Source of the DNA: Oxytricha trifallax
Taxonomy: Eukaryota > Ciliophora > Spirotrichea > Sporadotrichida > Oxytrichidae
Length of the DNA: 64,000 nucleotides
Reading direction: 5' to 3'
Assembly: GCA_000711775.1 (NCBI GenBank)
Contig: ARYC01000482.1
Location: 1 to 64,000 of the forward strand
The position numbers and the translations under genes were made by a program. The notes under the pieces were generated by a model, which saw only the letters and a list, made by a program, of their open reading frames with translations, had not been told where the DNA came from and searched no databases. Position 1 is the first letter of the stretch; each line of letters opens with the position of its first letter. Positions 33,103 through 43,984 of the stretch are shown one piece after another.

Positions 33103-33500
33103 AAGACTTCATGCATGTTGTGCACTAATACCTACCATATAATTTATCATGCTTAAAGTAGATCTTAGCTCTACCAGAGTTTATCTCTTTGATGAGCCTC
33201 TTCAAGCTAGACTCAGCTGAGAAGGACTTTTAGCAGTCTTTACATTAAAATGTTTTTATTTTCAATTTGTTGCTGTTCTTTATCTTCCTCAATCAATTCA
33301 ACTTATGTTTATACTCCTATCTCTACACTCTATTTCTTGTTTTAAACTTGAATTTGAAAGACCTCAGCTTCAAACTCTAGAGCTCTGAGCTCAACATCCT
33401 TTTCAATATAAATTACTTCTGGTTTCTTGGAGGAGCCTAAGTTGAGCAATGATTAACCTGTTCCAAGAGAAACTGTCTTACGATTCATGTTAGCCACCAT

Positions 33501-34061
33501 GTTTAAATTCAAATTTAAATTTCTATTATTAAGGTATAATAACCACTCTAGTTATAGTAACTCTTTATAGGAGTTGATACGATAAGAATTATGGTTGAAT
33601 TTAAGGTGTTAGAGATTATATTTATGCTTAGTTAATGAATATAATTTTTCTAATTTCATACTTAATAATTTTGATTTTGGTACCAACCAAGTATAAAATC
33701 GGGTTGGTACTGGTACCATTTAGGTTTTGAACCATTTTGGAACTTTTCCATTAAAACCTCATTAGTTTAAAACTAGGTACTAATTTTGGTACTATTAAAT
33801 TGGTACCAATTAAATTTAAACGAATTTAGTATCGGTACTAATTAAATTTAAACAAATTTAGTACTAATTTAATGGAACTAAATTTATAAAAATGGAGCTC
33901 AATCTCTGAAGTTTGTTACAGCTTCTGCCAGCTTTCTCCACGTATCCTTACAAGGTTGACCTCCTATAAGATGCCCATATTTAATACTAAGATTTTTAAC
34001 AGTAGGATCCAGAACTCTATATATTAAAATTTGAAATTCAATAACTAGAGAAGGAATAAGG
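33501..34061. promoter_or_regulatory. Divergent GGTACC-rich spacer of TBE D
   Basis: Repeats of GGTACC, GGTACTGGTACC and TAGTACTAATT at 33675-33870, as in B and C. The conserved short minus-strand frame (MGILQEVNLVRIRGESWQKL) starts at about 33987. Confidence 0.5.
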
Positions 34062-34669
34062 ATGGAATCTATAAATATTGCAATTAAGAGAGTTGAAGCT
34101 TAAGAAATGATCTCAAGATTTAGAAGCAAGGAAGATCTCTATCGATACCTGACTCAACATTGTAAGCATGTAACATATACTTAATCATATACTATAGTGG
34201 GATTATTCCTTCCAACGTTGGAAAGAACTAAAATTTCATTCTTAAAAGCTATACTCTGTGATGAGAAGAAAGCCTTCAAAAATAATTAAATAAAATTGAT
34301 AGAAATACCAAAATACCCAGAGATATCAGTCACTAATCTCTACGAGGGTGCGATGAAATATGAAGAGTTGGTGGTTTATCTTCCTACCAAGAAACTACTC
34401 TCTAACAAACTTCCAGAAAAAAGCTTCTTCTTTGGCGATCTTGGCACTTTAAGAGAGAGTTATTTCAAATAGATCATTGAAGAACCTCACAAGAAACGGT
34501 ACTCTATTTCTCCAGAAGATTAAAAGAAGCAAGGCATGTTTAAAAGCCAGATGAAATTAAAATAGATTCAGGAGCAGGTGCTATAAGAAGAATTATGGGT
34601 CCAATCAAGCCATAAGAAGAACAAAAATAAGAACAGCCAAACCCCTTTATGAGCTAATTTAATATGTGA
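34062..34669 (+). pseudogene. TBE D 22-kDa-type gene, internally deleted
   Basis: ATG 34062, MESINIAIKRVEAQEMISRF.., identical to copy C over 34182-34486, then ..RYSISPEDQKKQGM and a jump to VQKPDEIKIDSGAGAIRR: about 190 bases, including the tiny intron, are gone. TGA at 34667-34669. Confidence 0.75.
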
Positions 34670-34675
34670 ATATAT

Positions 34676-35738
34676 TCATTCGTTTAAATCTAAACTTATT
34701 AATAAACATTCATTCTTCCCTCTCTCGCACAATTTGTTGTCTTATCTACGCTAACTCTCTTACAGCTGCTTTGAATCAAATCAACTGTATCGATAGGCAA
34801 GTCATGCATAAGATGATACAGCAGCAGCTTCTTGTAGTGAGTCTTTATTTAACTCCAGTAGAATTCTGTTCCATTAAATTATGGGCTATAATGAACGTTG
34901 TAGACAGGAGTTATATTTAACTCTTCATAAGCTTTCTTAGACTCCTCAGTCTTATGAACTGAAAGGTTATCAACAAACAGGATTATCTCTTGGTTGCTAT
35001 ACTTCTCTCTGAGTTTATGTAAGAACTCTATATACTACTCTCGCTTAATAGAGCGAGGGTGAATAACATAACTCTCTAAGCCTGTATCTTAACTTATTCC
35101 AGCTAAAATTGCATGAGTGACTGCCTTCACTTTTTAATCATAGACTTCTATATTATCATACTTCTTATACCAAGGCTTATTAATAAAGATGCTGAAGGTG
35201 AATACAGCTTCATCAGCGTGTATGAACTTGATATTATTGTCAATCGCCCTCTGAATTTAATCATATATATAGTTTAAATTATTACTATAAAATGGCACTG
35301 TAAAATCAATCACTACTTCACTCTGTTTACAGTCTTGAAAGTAATACCATTTCTTCTATAAATATTGTCTATAGTTTAAAAAGAGATACGCATGTCAGGA
35401 AACTTGCGATGAAACATCACAACTCGCTAGTCTAATGGAAAGTGTGCCCAATACTTCAAAGTCTTCGAGTCGCAGAGGAAGTCAATATGAGCCTGAGAGA
35501 ACTTTTATTTTATTGCAGGATGCGTTCAAGAACCAGAATCAAAATGCTAAACAGCTAGCATGCAGTGATACCTAACAGTTGAGGCACTCTTACGTAATAA
35601 CTTTGCTGTTGCTGCATAATTTAGTACAGGTTTGGCTTAGTCTATATTAATACTTGTACCATACCTAAGCTTAAGCAGTAAATCTAAATATTACTCATCA
35701 TAAATAGACCCTAAATTTCGCTAATTTCTATTTCTCAT
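34676..35738 (-). pseudogene. TBE D transposase, nearly intact C-terminal half
   Basis: ATG 35738, MRNRNQRNLGSIYDEQYLD... The catalytic half is clean: IHADEAVFTFSIFINKPWYK, YVIHPRSIKREQYIEFLHKL, ILFVDNLSVHKTEESKKAY, YSPQFNGTEFYWSQIKTHY. All three acidic residues are present with D34E spacing. Damage is limited to a TGA near 35530 and a one-base loss near 35325, plus a shift just before the end. The closest to a working transposase in this window. Confidence 0.87.
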
Positions 35739-35842
35739 TTTGCAAATTGGCCTAATTTCTCTACTAACCCCAATAAGACCCCAACTATACCCTACAAATC
35801 AAAGCACTTATAAACCTCACTAAGGGGTTTGGGGTTTTTATT

Positions 35843-37080
35843 AAATAACACAATTAAAATGTTACATGTATAAAATTAAAAGACACAATTAAATTTATTA
35901 TAAAAGCTTGTGCACCCTTTTCAGTAATATCATTCATTGATAAATCCAATATTTTCAATTGCCAAGTAAAAGCGCCGAAAATATTTGTTAAAGTTGTATC
36001 ACATATTTTGGAGGCTTCAATTTCTAATTCCTCTAGATTAATAATATTAAACTTACACTTCTACTAAAATAAAATGAGATCATATTTAAGTTTATAGGTT
36101 TACCAATGAAACCCGCTACTTATTTAGTGATAGCAACATCATTAAATCGAGATCTATTGCATTTGAGTACTTTTAATGAATAATTGTATTCAAATAACTC
36201 TTTAGCTTCAATTAATCCTTCATCTGTAAATTTATTGTATGAAATATCCAAATAAGTTAATTAATACTTTTTGGGGGAAGTTCCCTACCCCAAAAAAGGT
36301 AGTCTCCTGCTCCATACATAAAAATTTATAATATTTATAAATTTCTCAAAATCTTTAACATCAATAATGATTTAATAATTAGTAATCTATTATAAAATAT
36401 TTTCTCTACCTTAATAATGAATTCAAAGTTCAATAAAAATCACATAAATTATGAATAAAAATCAATTATTTTAGCATTGTATTTTTATTATTAATTTGAT
36501 ATAAATTAAGAATCTACTTTGATAATTATATATCATTAAAAGCTGTTTATTTAATTGAAAATAAAATTAAGAAAAAAATTATATATTTTTATTGCCAAAC
36601 AATTAAAAATTTAATGTTTGGGAAGGGAACTTCCACATCCCAAACTTTTTATCTATCAAAATGGGAACTAGTTATTTTAAGAAATTGTTATCTAAATCGT
36701 TCCATGAGAGATTGAGATAAGTTAGATCATTAAGGTATTTTAAAGAGTCTAATGCTACCAATAAGTCAAAATAATAAATATAAAAATTAGAATCTTATTA
36801 AAAATCGAAATTATAGTAACCAAATAAAAAGTGATCACACAAAATTGGGTCTATAGGTTCAAAAATTGAGCTCATACCTATTAAACTAAATTTTGAAATT
36901 TTTTAGCAACTTTTAATCAAGGATTTTAGATAATTAAGGCTTTTCACATTAAATTTAGAATAATCAAAAGTTAAAACCTTCAAATTATCGTTAAACCGTA
37001 AATAAAATTTTCTGTTATGGCTAAGATTATCTTGGAACTATTGAATTGTAGATAAATACAATATAAAATGAAAAATATAA
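35843..37080 (-). CDS. LRR gene L3, central part
   Basis: Segments from the 5' side: NLKVLTFDYSKFNVKSLNYL..SCQKISKFSLIGM (37010-36840, the block before the LRRs), then VALDSLKYLNDLTYLNLSWN (36770-36700), interrupted by a 371-bp G-rich element (36273-36643). Removing the element with one ACTTTTT joins ..KQLVPILIDKK to YQLTYLDISYNKFTDEGLI in frame. Then ..KVLKCNRSRFND.., QVAGFIG, an intron-like gap (GTAAACC..TTTTAG, about 42 bases) and INLEELEIEASKICDTTL, LKILDLSMNDITEKG. TBE D follows. The N-terminal MES-W block was not found upstream, where foldback and G-rich elements have inserted. Confidence 0.8.
36273..36643. mobile_element. G-rich-ended element inside an LRR exon of L3
   Basis: Flanked by ACTTTTT (36266-36272 and 36644-36650). 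Left end GGGGGAAGTTCCCTACCCC, right end GGGAAGGGAACTTCCACATCCC, inverted. 371 bp, AT-rich inside, no ORF. Its removal with one repeat restores the LRR reading frame, so in the macronucleus it would have to be spliced out as an IES, or L3 is dead. Confidence 0.85.
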
Positions 37081-37086
37081 TAAATA

Positions 37087-37360
37087 AATTGGGATAGTTT
37101 CTTATGCCCTTGCAATTTCCCGCCTCCAGAATTATTCTAATAAAATTTCAAATTTATATAATTTAGTGATAAAATACAAAAAATATTTTAATTTTTAAAG
37201 ATTTATATTACCTTAACCAATCGTAAAAATATATATTAATTTTTAAAATATTAGTTTTCAATGTTTATATTTATTTATCCCTTGATTCATATTATTTTTA
37301 AAACTATCCTATTCTTAGAGTCTTTACATATAATTAAGATATTACATGTCCCAATATAAA
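37087..37360. mobile_element. Partial G-rich-ended element upstream of L3
   Basis: TTGGGATAGTTTCTTATGCCC at 37087 resembles the outer ends of the elements at 36273 and 54624. ACATGTCCCAATA at about 37345 could be part of the other end, now next to a foldback element. Weak. Confidence 0.4.
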
Positions 37361-37756
37361 TATTGTAGGAATAAATCTAATTTTGGGAAATTAAATAAGT
37401 AAATATTAATTTAAATTCGTGGCTGTTAACTTTTTGGAGGCCTGAACAATATAGTACTTGCTCGATAGAGAATTAAAATCAGCTGGAATTTACTTTTGGC
37501 GGTACCCTCTATCGCATTCCTTAAGCGAGATAACGCGAGTTTAATTTCTGGTGATTTGTTTAGTAAATATTAATGTCAAAATTAAACTCGCGTTATCTCG
37601 CTTCAGGAATGCGATAGAGGGTACTGCCAAAAGTAAATTCCAGCTGATTTTAATTCTCTATCTAGCAAGTACTATATTGTTCAGGCCTCCACGAATTTAA
37701 ATTAATATTTACTTATTTATTATTTAATTTTCCAAATCAAATGTATTCCAACAATA
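37361..37756. mobile_element. Foldback element, TATTGTAGG family, copy 2
   Basis: Left end TATTGTAGGAATAAATCTAA, right end ..CAAATGTATTCCAACAATA. Long arms match almost base for base around 37550 (CGATAGAGAATTAAAATCAG, GCGGTACCCTCTATCGCATTC, GCGAGATAACGCGAG and mirrors). No ORF. Confidence 0.88.
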
Positions 37757-38270
37757 TTGATGTCCTATTTGAAAATTTTTAAGAAATATTTAAATATTAA
37801 ATAATTGTATGTAAAGTGTAGAAAATTTATTTTATAAATATATATATTTTTAGGTAGAAAAAATCTCTCACCCTATAAAAATTATTAAGAATATCTTATT
37901 TTTAATTTTTACCTTTTAAAAAAGAGAATTTAATTTACAAAATTATTTCTAAATGAATATTTACTCTATTTTTTTTAGCAAAAATAAAAATTTTTTGTTC
38001 AAAATTATTATGGAAAGTCTTTAATAAATAAAATCACCTCTATAAGAAATTTATAATAAACTATGTAAAAGAATAATTATTATAAAAATCATTGTACTAC
38101 AATTTTAATATAAATACATCATCCTTCAACTATGATAAAATTTTTTATTTTTAATAATTCTTATCATTTATAATATAATATGAAAAATCTATTAATAAGA
38201 AATTAATAAATCATTAATCATTAAGAAATTATATTTAAATATATAAAATCAAAGTAGGAACACAATTATT

Positions 38271-38492
38271 ATGGGAAATGAATATAAATTTAAATTTGTT
38301 AAATATCTTAATTTTTTTAAAAGAAAATATCTCCAATCCTGTCTTCATTATACTCTCTGGATTGCGATTAAAAATGAAACTGTGGTTGTTGCAGATTCAA
38401 GAGTTTTATCTTATTATCTATGAAAGAAAATTGATTGGGTTATTATTGGAAAGTCTCAGGAATACTTATATATCAAATTGGGCTAATATTGA
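38271..38492 (+). CDS. Unidentified short reading frame
   Basis: 73 codons: MGNEYKFKFVKYLNFFKRK.., LHYTLWIAIKNETVVVADSR, TGA at 38421, KKIDWVIIGKSQEYLYIKL. Residue mix (Trp, Val, charged) is unlike the surrounding AT-rich DNA, suggesting a gene fragment or a germline gene segment. One internal TGA. Just left of TBE G. I do not recognise it. Confidence 0.35.
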
Positions 38493-38680
38493 GGGATCCA
38501 AGAGTTGATTTAGATTTAAATTTAGAAATTTGAAAATCAAATGCATTCAAACCCCAAACCCTTCAGTAGTTTGATTGAGATTTGTATTTATAAAGAAAAC
38601 TTTAAGTTCATACTTTATTAGGGTTTTAATAGGGTGAATGTAGGAGATTAGAGTATAAATTTAATGTATATTAGTGTATA

Positions 38681-39258
38681 AATGGAAGGTAAGGGGAAAA
38701 TTTATGACATCAAGAATATAGATATGCTGTTATATTTAGTTTATTGCTATGGACATGATGATTATAGTTAATATTTATCAACTTTCTATAATCATATGAT
38801 ACCTTATAAGTATTAACAGCATCATATTGAATATCTTATTAATGATAAGACTCTTAAATACTGGCTTATTTCTCTCTGGCCTAAAGAGCTGTGATGTTTC
38901 ATCGCCAATTTCCTGAGCTTCACATCTCTGCTTAATCTATTGTGAACATATATAAAAAGAACGGAATATCTTACAAGACAGTCAATCGCATTAAGAGAGT
39001 GATTGACTTTAATATTCCATTTTATAAGGATAATTTAAATTATATATTCGATTAAATGCAGAGGTCTTAAGAGCATAATATAAAGTTCATTCACGCTGAT
39101 GAGGCAGTATTTACATTCAATACCTTTATTTCATGGTCTTGGTACAAGAGGTATAGTAATATAGAAGTCAATGACTTAAAAGTTAAGGTGTAAACTTATA
39201 CTATTCTTGGTGGAATAATTGAAGATAGTGCCTTTTAGACTTATGTTATCTATTATTT
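38681..39258 (+). pseudogene. TBE G transposase, truncated
   Basis: Start MEGKGKIYDIKNIDML.. (ATG 38681). After a shift near 38885 a clean frame reads AVMFHRQFPELHISAQSIVN, TVNRIKRVIDFNIPFYK, IKFIHADEAVFTFNTF, SWYKRYSNIEVNDLKVKV, ILGGIIEDSAFQTYVIY. The first catalytic Asp is there; the part with the second Asp and the Glu is lost where the palindrome region begins. Confidence 0.8.
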
Positions 39259-39337
39259 CGAATTTAAAAGATTTGAAAGATATAAAATTTTTTATAAATT
39301 TTTGAATATACATTTTTCATATAAACTCATATATAAT

Positions 39338-40300
39338 TGTTCTGACCGAGACCCTCCTACTCCCTCCCCCTCAACCGAGACCCCCCCTCCCTCCCTCAAA
39401 CTGAGAATCCCCTTTTATTATAGTTTTTTTATGAATTTATTTTTTACTCAGAATAAATTTCTTGCCCTTCGGGCAGATATTACTATTAAAAATATATTTT
39501 GATAAGTTCCACTTCGTCCGTCGACTTTTTTTAGAACATACTCCCATAGGGAAATATTTATAATAAGGTTTAATTTTGACTATCATGATTAATAATATGA
39601 TTTAATTGATAAACATAAATTTGAATTCAAAATTTTTTATAACTTAAATCACTTACACTCTACTATATAGTAAAAATTAATATAAAAATTTTTCCTATTA
39701 TTTTTAACTTCATTTAAATATAAAAACTTTTATTATTATTACTTATTTAGTTAATTACTATTAAAATCTTATTTTATTCATATATATATTTAAATGGTAA
39801 TCTTAAACATAAAAAATTGTCTTTAAGTTTTAAATAAACTAAGCTTAAGAAATAAGATTTTAATAGTAATTAACTAAATTAGTAATAATAATAAAAGTTT
39901 TTATATTTAAATGAAGTTAAAAATAATAGGAAAAATTTTTATATTAATTTTTACTATATAGTAGAGTGTAAGTGATTTAAGTTATAAAAAATTTTGAATT
40001 CAAATTTATGTTTATCAATTAAATCATATTATTAATCATGATAGTCAAAATTAAACCTTATTATAAATATTTCCCTAAGGGAGTATGTTCTAAAAAAAGT
40101 CGACGGATGAAGTGGAACTTGTCAAAATATATTTTTAATATAGTAATATCTGCCCGAAGGGCAAGAAATTTATTCTGAGTAAAAAATAAATTCATAAAAA
40201 AACTATAATAAAAGGGGATTCTCAGTTTGACGGAGGGAGGGGTCTCGGTTGAGGGGAGGAGGGGGGTCCGCGAGGAGGAGGGGGGGTCTCAGTCAGAACA
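39338..40300. repeat. 0.96-kb palindrome with C/G-rich tips
   Basis: Starts TGTTCTGACCGAGACCCTCC, ends ..GTCTCAGTCAGAACA. Arms of about 430 bases (GCCCTTCGGGCAGATATTAC at 39464 mirrored at 40139; CGTCCGTCGACTTTTTTTAG at 39509 mirrored at 40096) around an 80-base loop centred near 39812. A further copy of the tip, GAGGGTATCTCGGTTAGAACA, ends at 40482, so the element may extend to there or be two nested ones. No ORF. Confidence 0.88.
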
Positions 40301-40704
40301 TATAATAATAGGAAGATTCTATTAATAAATTTAAATTATCAATTAACAATACAAATATTAGTATTGTAAATCCATAAATTTCAAGAAAGATGCAGATTGA
40401 GACTTCAAAGATTAATATTTGATATGAAATAGAATATGTTAAAGAGTGGCTAGGGGTTGGAGAGGGTATCTCGGTTAGAACAGATAATCATTAAGCATTA
40501 CCACATAGAGGTCGATATATTAGATAAATTAAAGTTTGATAAGAGAAATAAATTAGAAAATTGCATCATAATGCCAAAGTATTGTTTGAGTGAATAGTAA
40601 TAAAAACATCTTTAATAAGTAATTACTTACATAACATTGAAACCTTAACCCATTAACAAATCCTTAAAAATTCTTATAAAGTATGCTTTATAGTCTACTT
40701 ATAT

Positions 40705-41125
40705 TATTGTAGGAATACATTTGATTTGGGAAAATAAATTATAATTAAATTAATCAAAATTAAAATTTGTGGCAGTTAACTTTCTGGAAACCTAGACAAT
40801 ATGGTACTTGTTCGATAGAGAATTCAAAATTAGCTGGACTTTACTATTGGCGGTACCCCTCTATTGCATCCCCAAAGCGAGTTAAAACGACTTTAATTTT
40901 TGGTGATTTGTTTAGTTGATTTTAATGCAGAAATTAAAGTCGTGTTAACTCGCTCTGGGGATGCAATAGAGGGGTACGGCCAATAGTAAAGTCCAGCTAA
41001 TTTTGAATTCTCTATCGAACAAGTACCATATTGTCTATGTTTCCAGAAAGTTAACTGCCACAAATTTTAATTTTGATTAATTTAATTATAATTTATTTTC
41101 CCAAATCAAATGTATTCCTACAATA
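40705..41125. mobile_element. Foldback element, TATTGTAGG family, copy 3
   Basis: Nearly perfect palindrome: TATTGTAGGAATACATTTG at the left, CAAATGTATTCCTACAATA at the right, arms of about 195 bases and a loop of some 30 at 40905-40930. Inserted in the right end of TBE G, so younger than it. The best copy for defining the family. Confidence 0.92.
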
Positions 41126-41418
41126 ATAAAAATCATAATTAGACTAATGAAGGAGTTTTGGGGTTTTATTCCTACAATAATAAAAATCAAAAATATTACA
41201 AACTTATCTAATATAAAAGCAAGATATCATTTATTTGTAGAAATAAAATTGAACAATTAAATTTTATATAAATATAAAAATTGAAGAAATTTCAATTTAA
41301 ATATGTAAACACTTATTAATATAGTTAAATAATTGAGGATTGTGGAAATATAAAAACAAATTTTATAGTTTAGTTTAGTAATTTTGATTTTTGTAACCTT
41401 AATTCCAATCCTAAATTA

Positions 41419-42062
41419 TCATAGTTTATCAATGAGTATGTAGCATATATAAATTTAAGTCAATTCAATCAATATGTTAAATAAGATTAAATGGCTTGCT
41501 TTTAATAATAAATATTTTTAATTTTTTTATTTATATTAATGATTCTGAATAAATTTTTTTAAAATATAATGGATAAAAATCTTCATCAGATAATAAGGGG
41601 AAAATTTTTAATAATAAGTTTTCTAAATAATTGTTAAAGAACCATCCATTTCTCTTTGATAAAAAAATCCAATCAGTTGTTCTAAAAATTCTTAAGAATT
41701 CTAAAAGAACATAATTTCTTAAGCTGTTAATTCATTTTCTTAGCTTATCTCACAAATCTTATTGATTTAATTAGAAATTTGAATATATGTGTTTTATTAA
41801 ATTTCTTATTTTTCTGTATAAAATCTTAACTTTACTTTGTCATATTCAATCTTTTCTTGCTTTAGCACACATTACATAATCTATGTTTAAGTTTAATCAA
41901 TTTATTAAGGAATTGAAGAATAGAGATTTCGGGTAAACCCTATGGGGCAGCTATTATTTTTTTCAAAACCATAAGAAACCATCTACAAATCATAAAACAT
42001 CTATAACTCATAAACAACTCTTTGAGTTGGTGTTAAATTTGATTAAAAAATGTTTATATCAC
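41419..42062 (-). CDS. MES-W gene at 46 kb (L-F), second segment
   Basis: An open frame of over 200 codons, KLTPTQRVVYELQMFYDLQM.. to TGA 41419-41421, with about 30 TAA/TAG codons. It contains INKICEISQENELTAQEI.., NSQEFLEQLIGFFYQREMDG, which matches L2 (RKICEISQSNQINTKEI..EILDFVIGQFYQ) and L4 (NKICELSQQNAIVTREI..EILEQLIGYFYYQEMND). This is the second conserved family domain. LRRs would be expected further left but TBE G lies there. Confidence 0.78.
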
Positions 42063-42583
42063 CTATTTTATGGCGTCTCTTTATATTAGCCATTATATAG
42101 GAATAAATTTAAATAAAATATGACTAATTATTCAAGAAAAAATACCATTATTTTTTTATTATACTAATAAATATTAAGATTTTTTGGAAAATCAATTATA
42201 ATTTAAATATATTATGCAATTTTGTTAAATATAACTTTATCAAATAAATAAGAGTTCATATTTTTATTATATATGATTTTAAATAAATCATATGAGTTAG
42301 TCTTATATTTTTAAATATAATGGTAATTTTAAATAGTAAAATTAGTCATATTTCATTTAATCTATTGCTATAAAAGCTTAGTTAATATCAAAGAGATCCT
42401 ATAAAATAGCATTCAGAGACTTCTAAAAATTTCATCACACTCCCATTTAAAGTGTTAAATGTCACAGATTGTGATGTTTATGATTTTCGCATAGTTTTTT
42501 TTTCAAAAATAAAATAAGAAGGATTAACGGCCTAAGAGGCTATAACCGAAATTTGAATTTATATAGAGTGTATACTTAAAGCA

Positions 42584-42890
42584 TCAAGAAAAATAATCTA
42601 TTAGCTTTAATTTAGAGAGAACTCTAAATTATTTTAATTCTCTATCTTGAGAAAAATTGTTATATCTACTTTTAGTTTACATTAAAAGTTCAGGATTCAA
42701 ACAGAAACTTAATCTTTAAAACCCTCCTAAAATTGTATCGTAATGTTTTTAAAGAAATTATTTGGATTTTGTATTCAAAGATCGAAGTAATATAACTGCT
42801 TAGTAATTGTGCTTGCAGGTATATCTTAAAATTTAATTTGTAGAATTCAGGCTCTTTAGTTAAATGAACCAAGAATCTTAGCTTTCTATT
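42584..42890 (-). CDS. MES-W gene at 46 kb (L-F), first exon
   Basis: Start codon at 46604 (ATGGAAAAAAT), TBE F after codon 3. Without TBE F and one AAT the frame reads MEKIESQDSWFIQLKSLN.., LRYTCKHNYQAVILLRSLNT, to TGA 42584. Sister of the exon at 12211-12598, with which it shares the TBE site. Confidence 0.75.
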
Positions 42891-42971
42891 CAAAACCCCT
42901 AAACCCCTTCTGAAGTTTGATTGAGTTTTTATAGGGTTTATAGTTTAATTATTAGTAATTTAAATGAGTGT

Positions 42972-43950
42972 ATGCGAGATCTGAGGTCTGTTTATGACAA
43001 TGAATATAAAGATTTATAATTTAAGTTTCGTTATGGATGTGATGACTATATTGATAAACTCAAGCCTATACTTATTAACTCGTTAATAGTATATTCCCTA
43101 AACTTTTGCAGATATTAGATCTCACAGCATTAAATTCAAACAGATAGCATCTTAATTCTAAGACTAAATGATCATTAAAATTCAAGTAGCATTAATTTGA
43201 TTAAGACACTTGAACACTATACACTAAGCTCATTTTTCTCAAGCATAAAGAACTTTGATGTTTCGTCGACGATTCCTGAGCTTCATATGTCTGTTAAATT
43301 AATGGATAGCCTATAAAAAAGAATGGAATATCTTACAAAATAGTAAATGTATTTAGAAAGTGATTGAATTTTGTTTTTTCATTTTATAACATTAATTTGA
43401 ATTATATAAATGATTAAATGTAGAAGCTTAAGAGCATAATGTTAAATTTATACTTACTAGTGAGGCTGTGTTAATATTAAATACCTCTATATCTATGCAT
43501 TATACAAGAGGTACAATAAAATAAAATTTTAAGAATAAAAGGTTATGGTTTAAACTCATGCTATTCTTGGTGGAATAAGCGAAAATAATGGGCTAGAGCC
43601 TTATCTTATCCATTCTTGCTCAATAAAGTTTGAATGATACATAAAGTTCTTATAATAATTAAGAGATAAGTACGCCGATTAAGGGATTATTCTGTTCAAT
43701 GATAATTTATCAGTTTAAAAACCAAAGACTTAAGGAAGAAATATGAAAGACTAAATATAAAACCCGTATTTAATGGTCCTACAGTCCTCATTTCAATAGA
43801 ATTGATATATAACGGGGTTTATTGAGAGCCATTACAACAAACTTCTTGTCTATCATTTCATGCACGATATTAAGATAGATACAGTAAATTATATAAAGTG
43901 CAGAGAATAGCGATAAGAAAGGCCTGAGTGGGAGATTTGAGGGTTATAAT
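42972..43950 (+). pseudogene. TBE F transposase remnant
   Basis: MRDLRSVYDNEYKDLQFKFR.. (ATG 42972), ..KLKSIMLNLYLLVRLC-type decayed sequence at the first-Asp site (43425-43480), then LVESAKIMG for the ILGGI..ED segment. Many shifts; worse preserved than in G and D. Confidence 0.65.
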
Positions 43951-43984
43951 AAATTATAGATTTAACGAACTAATAAGCTTACAT

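Larger units (their letters stand above)
31353..33500 (-). pseudogene. TBE D zinc-finger/kinase gene, split by a palindrome
   Basis: ATG 33500, MVANMNRKTVSLGTGQSLL.., EVIYIEKDVELRALEFEAE. A C..C..HLK zinc finger lies near 33180-33250. The palindrome interrupts the second finger (HMQKHYL..). Downstream: KAKLIVVYEYSYKVYPFKYL.., MRKYLYQNRYPDDLNEILSE.., ELGYVHRDLKPENVMLNL, FVVIDFNRAIR (again DFN) at 31892-31704. Stop near 31353. Short shifts near 31700 and 31930. Confidence 0.83.
31214..35839. mobile_element. TBE copy D, type-1, with nested palindrome
   Basis: 4626 bp. Left end CAAAACCCCAAAACACC, right end ..CACTAAGGGGTTTGGGGTTTTT; target duplication ATT (31211-31213, 35840-35842). Same orientation as C. 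The kinase gene carries a 0.78-kb palindrome (32321-33102), and the 22-kDa-type gene has an internal deletion of about 190 bp. Inserted between the last two parts of LRR gene L3. Confidence 0.92.
38548..41167. mobile_element. TBE copy G, type-2, shrunken, with two nested insertions
   Basis: Left end CAAACCCCAAACCC then TTCAGTAGTTTGATTGAG; right end split in two: ..AAAGTATGCTTTATAGTCTAC up to 40700 and ACTAATGAAGGAG then TTTTGGGGTTTT (41141-41167), with a foldback element in between. Target duplication ATT (38545-38547, 41168-41170). Inside are a truncated transposase and a 0.96-kb palindrome; the 22-kDa and kinase genes are gone. Confidence 0.85.

Noticed and set aside
39302..39502. A 66-codon plus-strand frame rich in Pro
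   Set aside because: It runs through the C/T-rich tip of the palindrome; simple sequence, not a gene.
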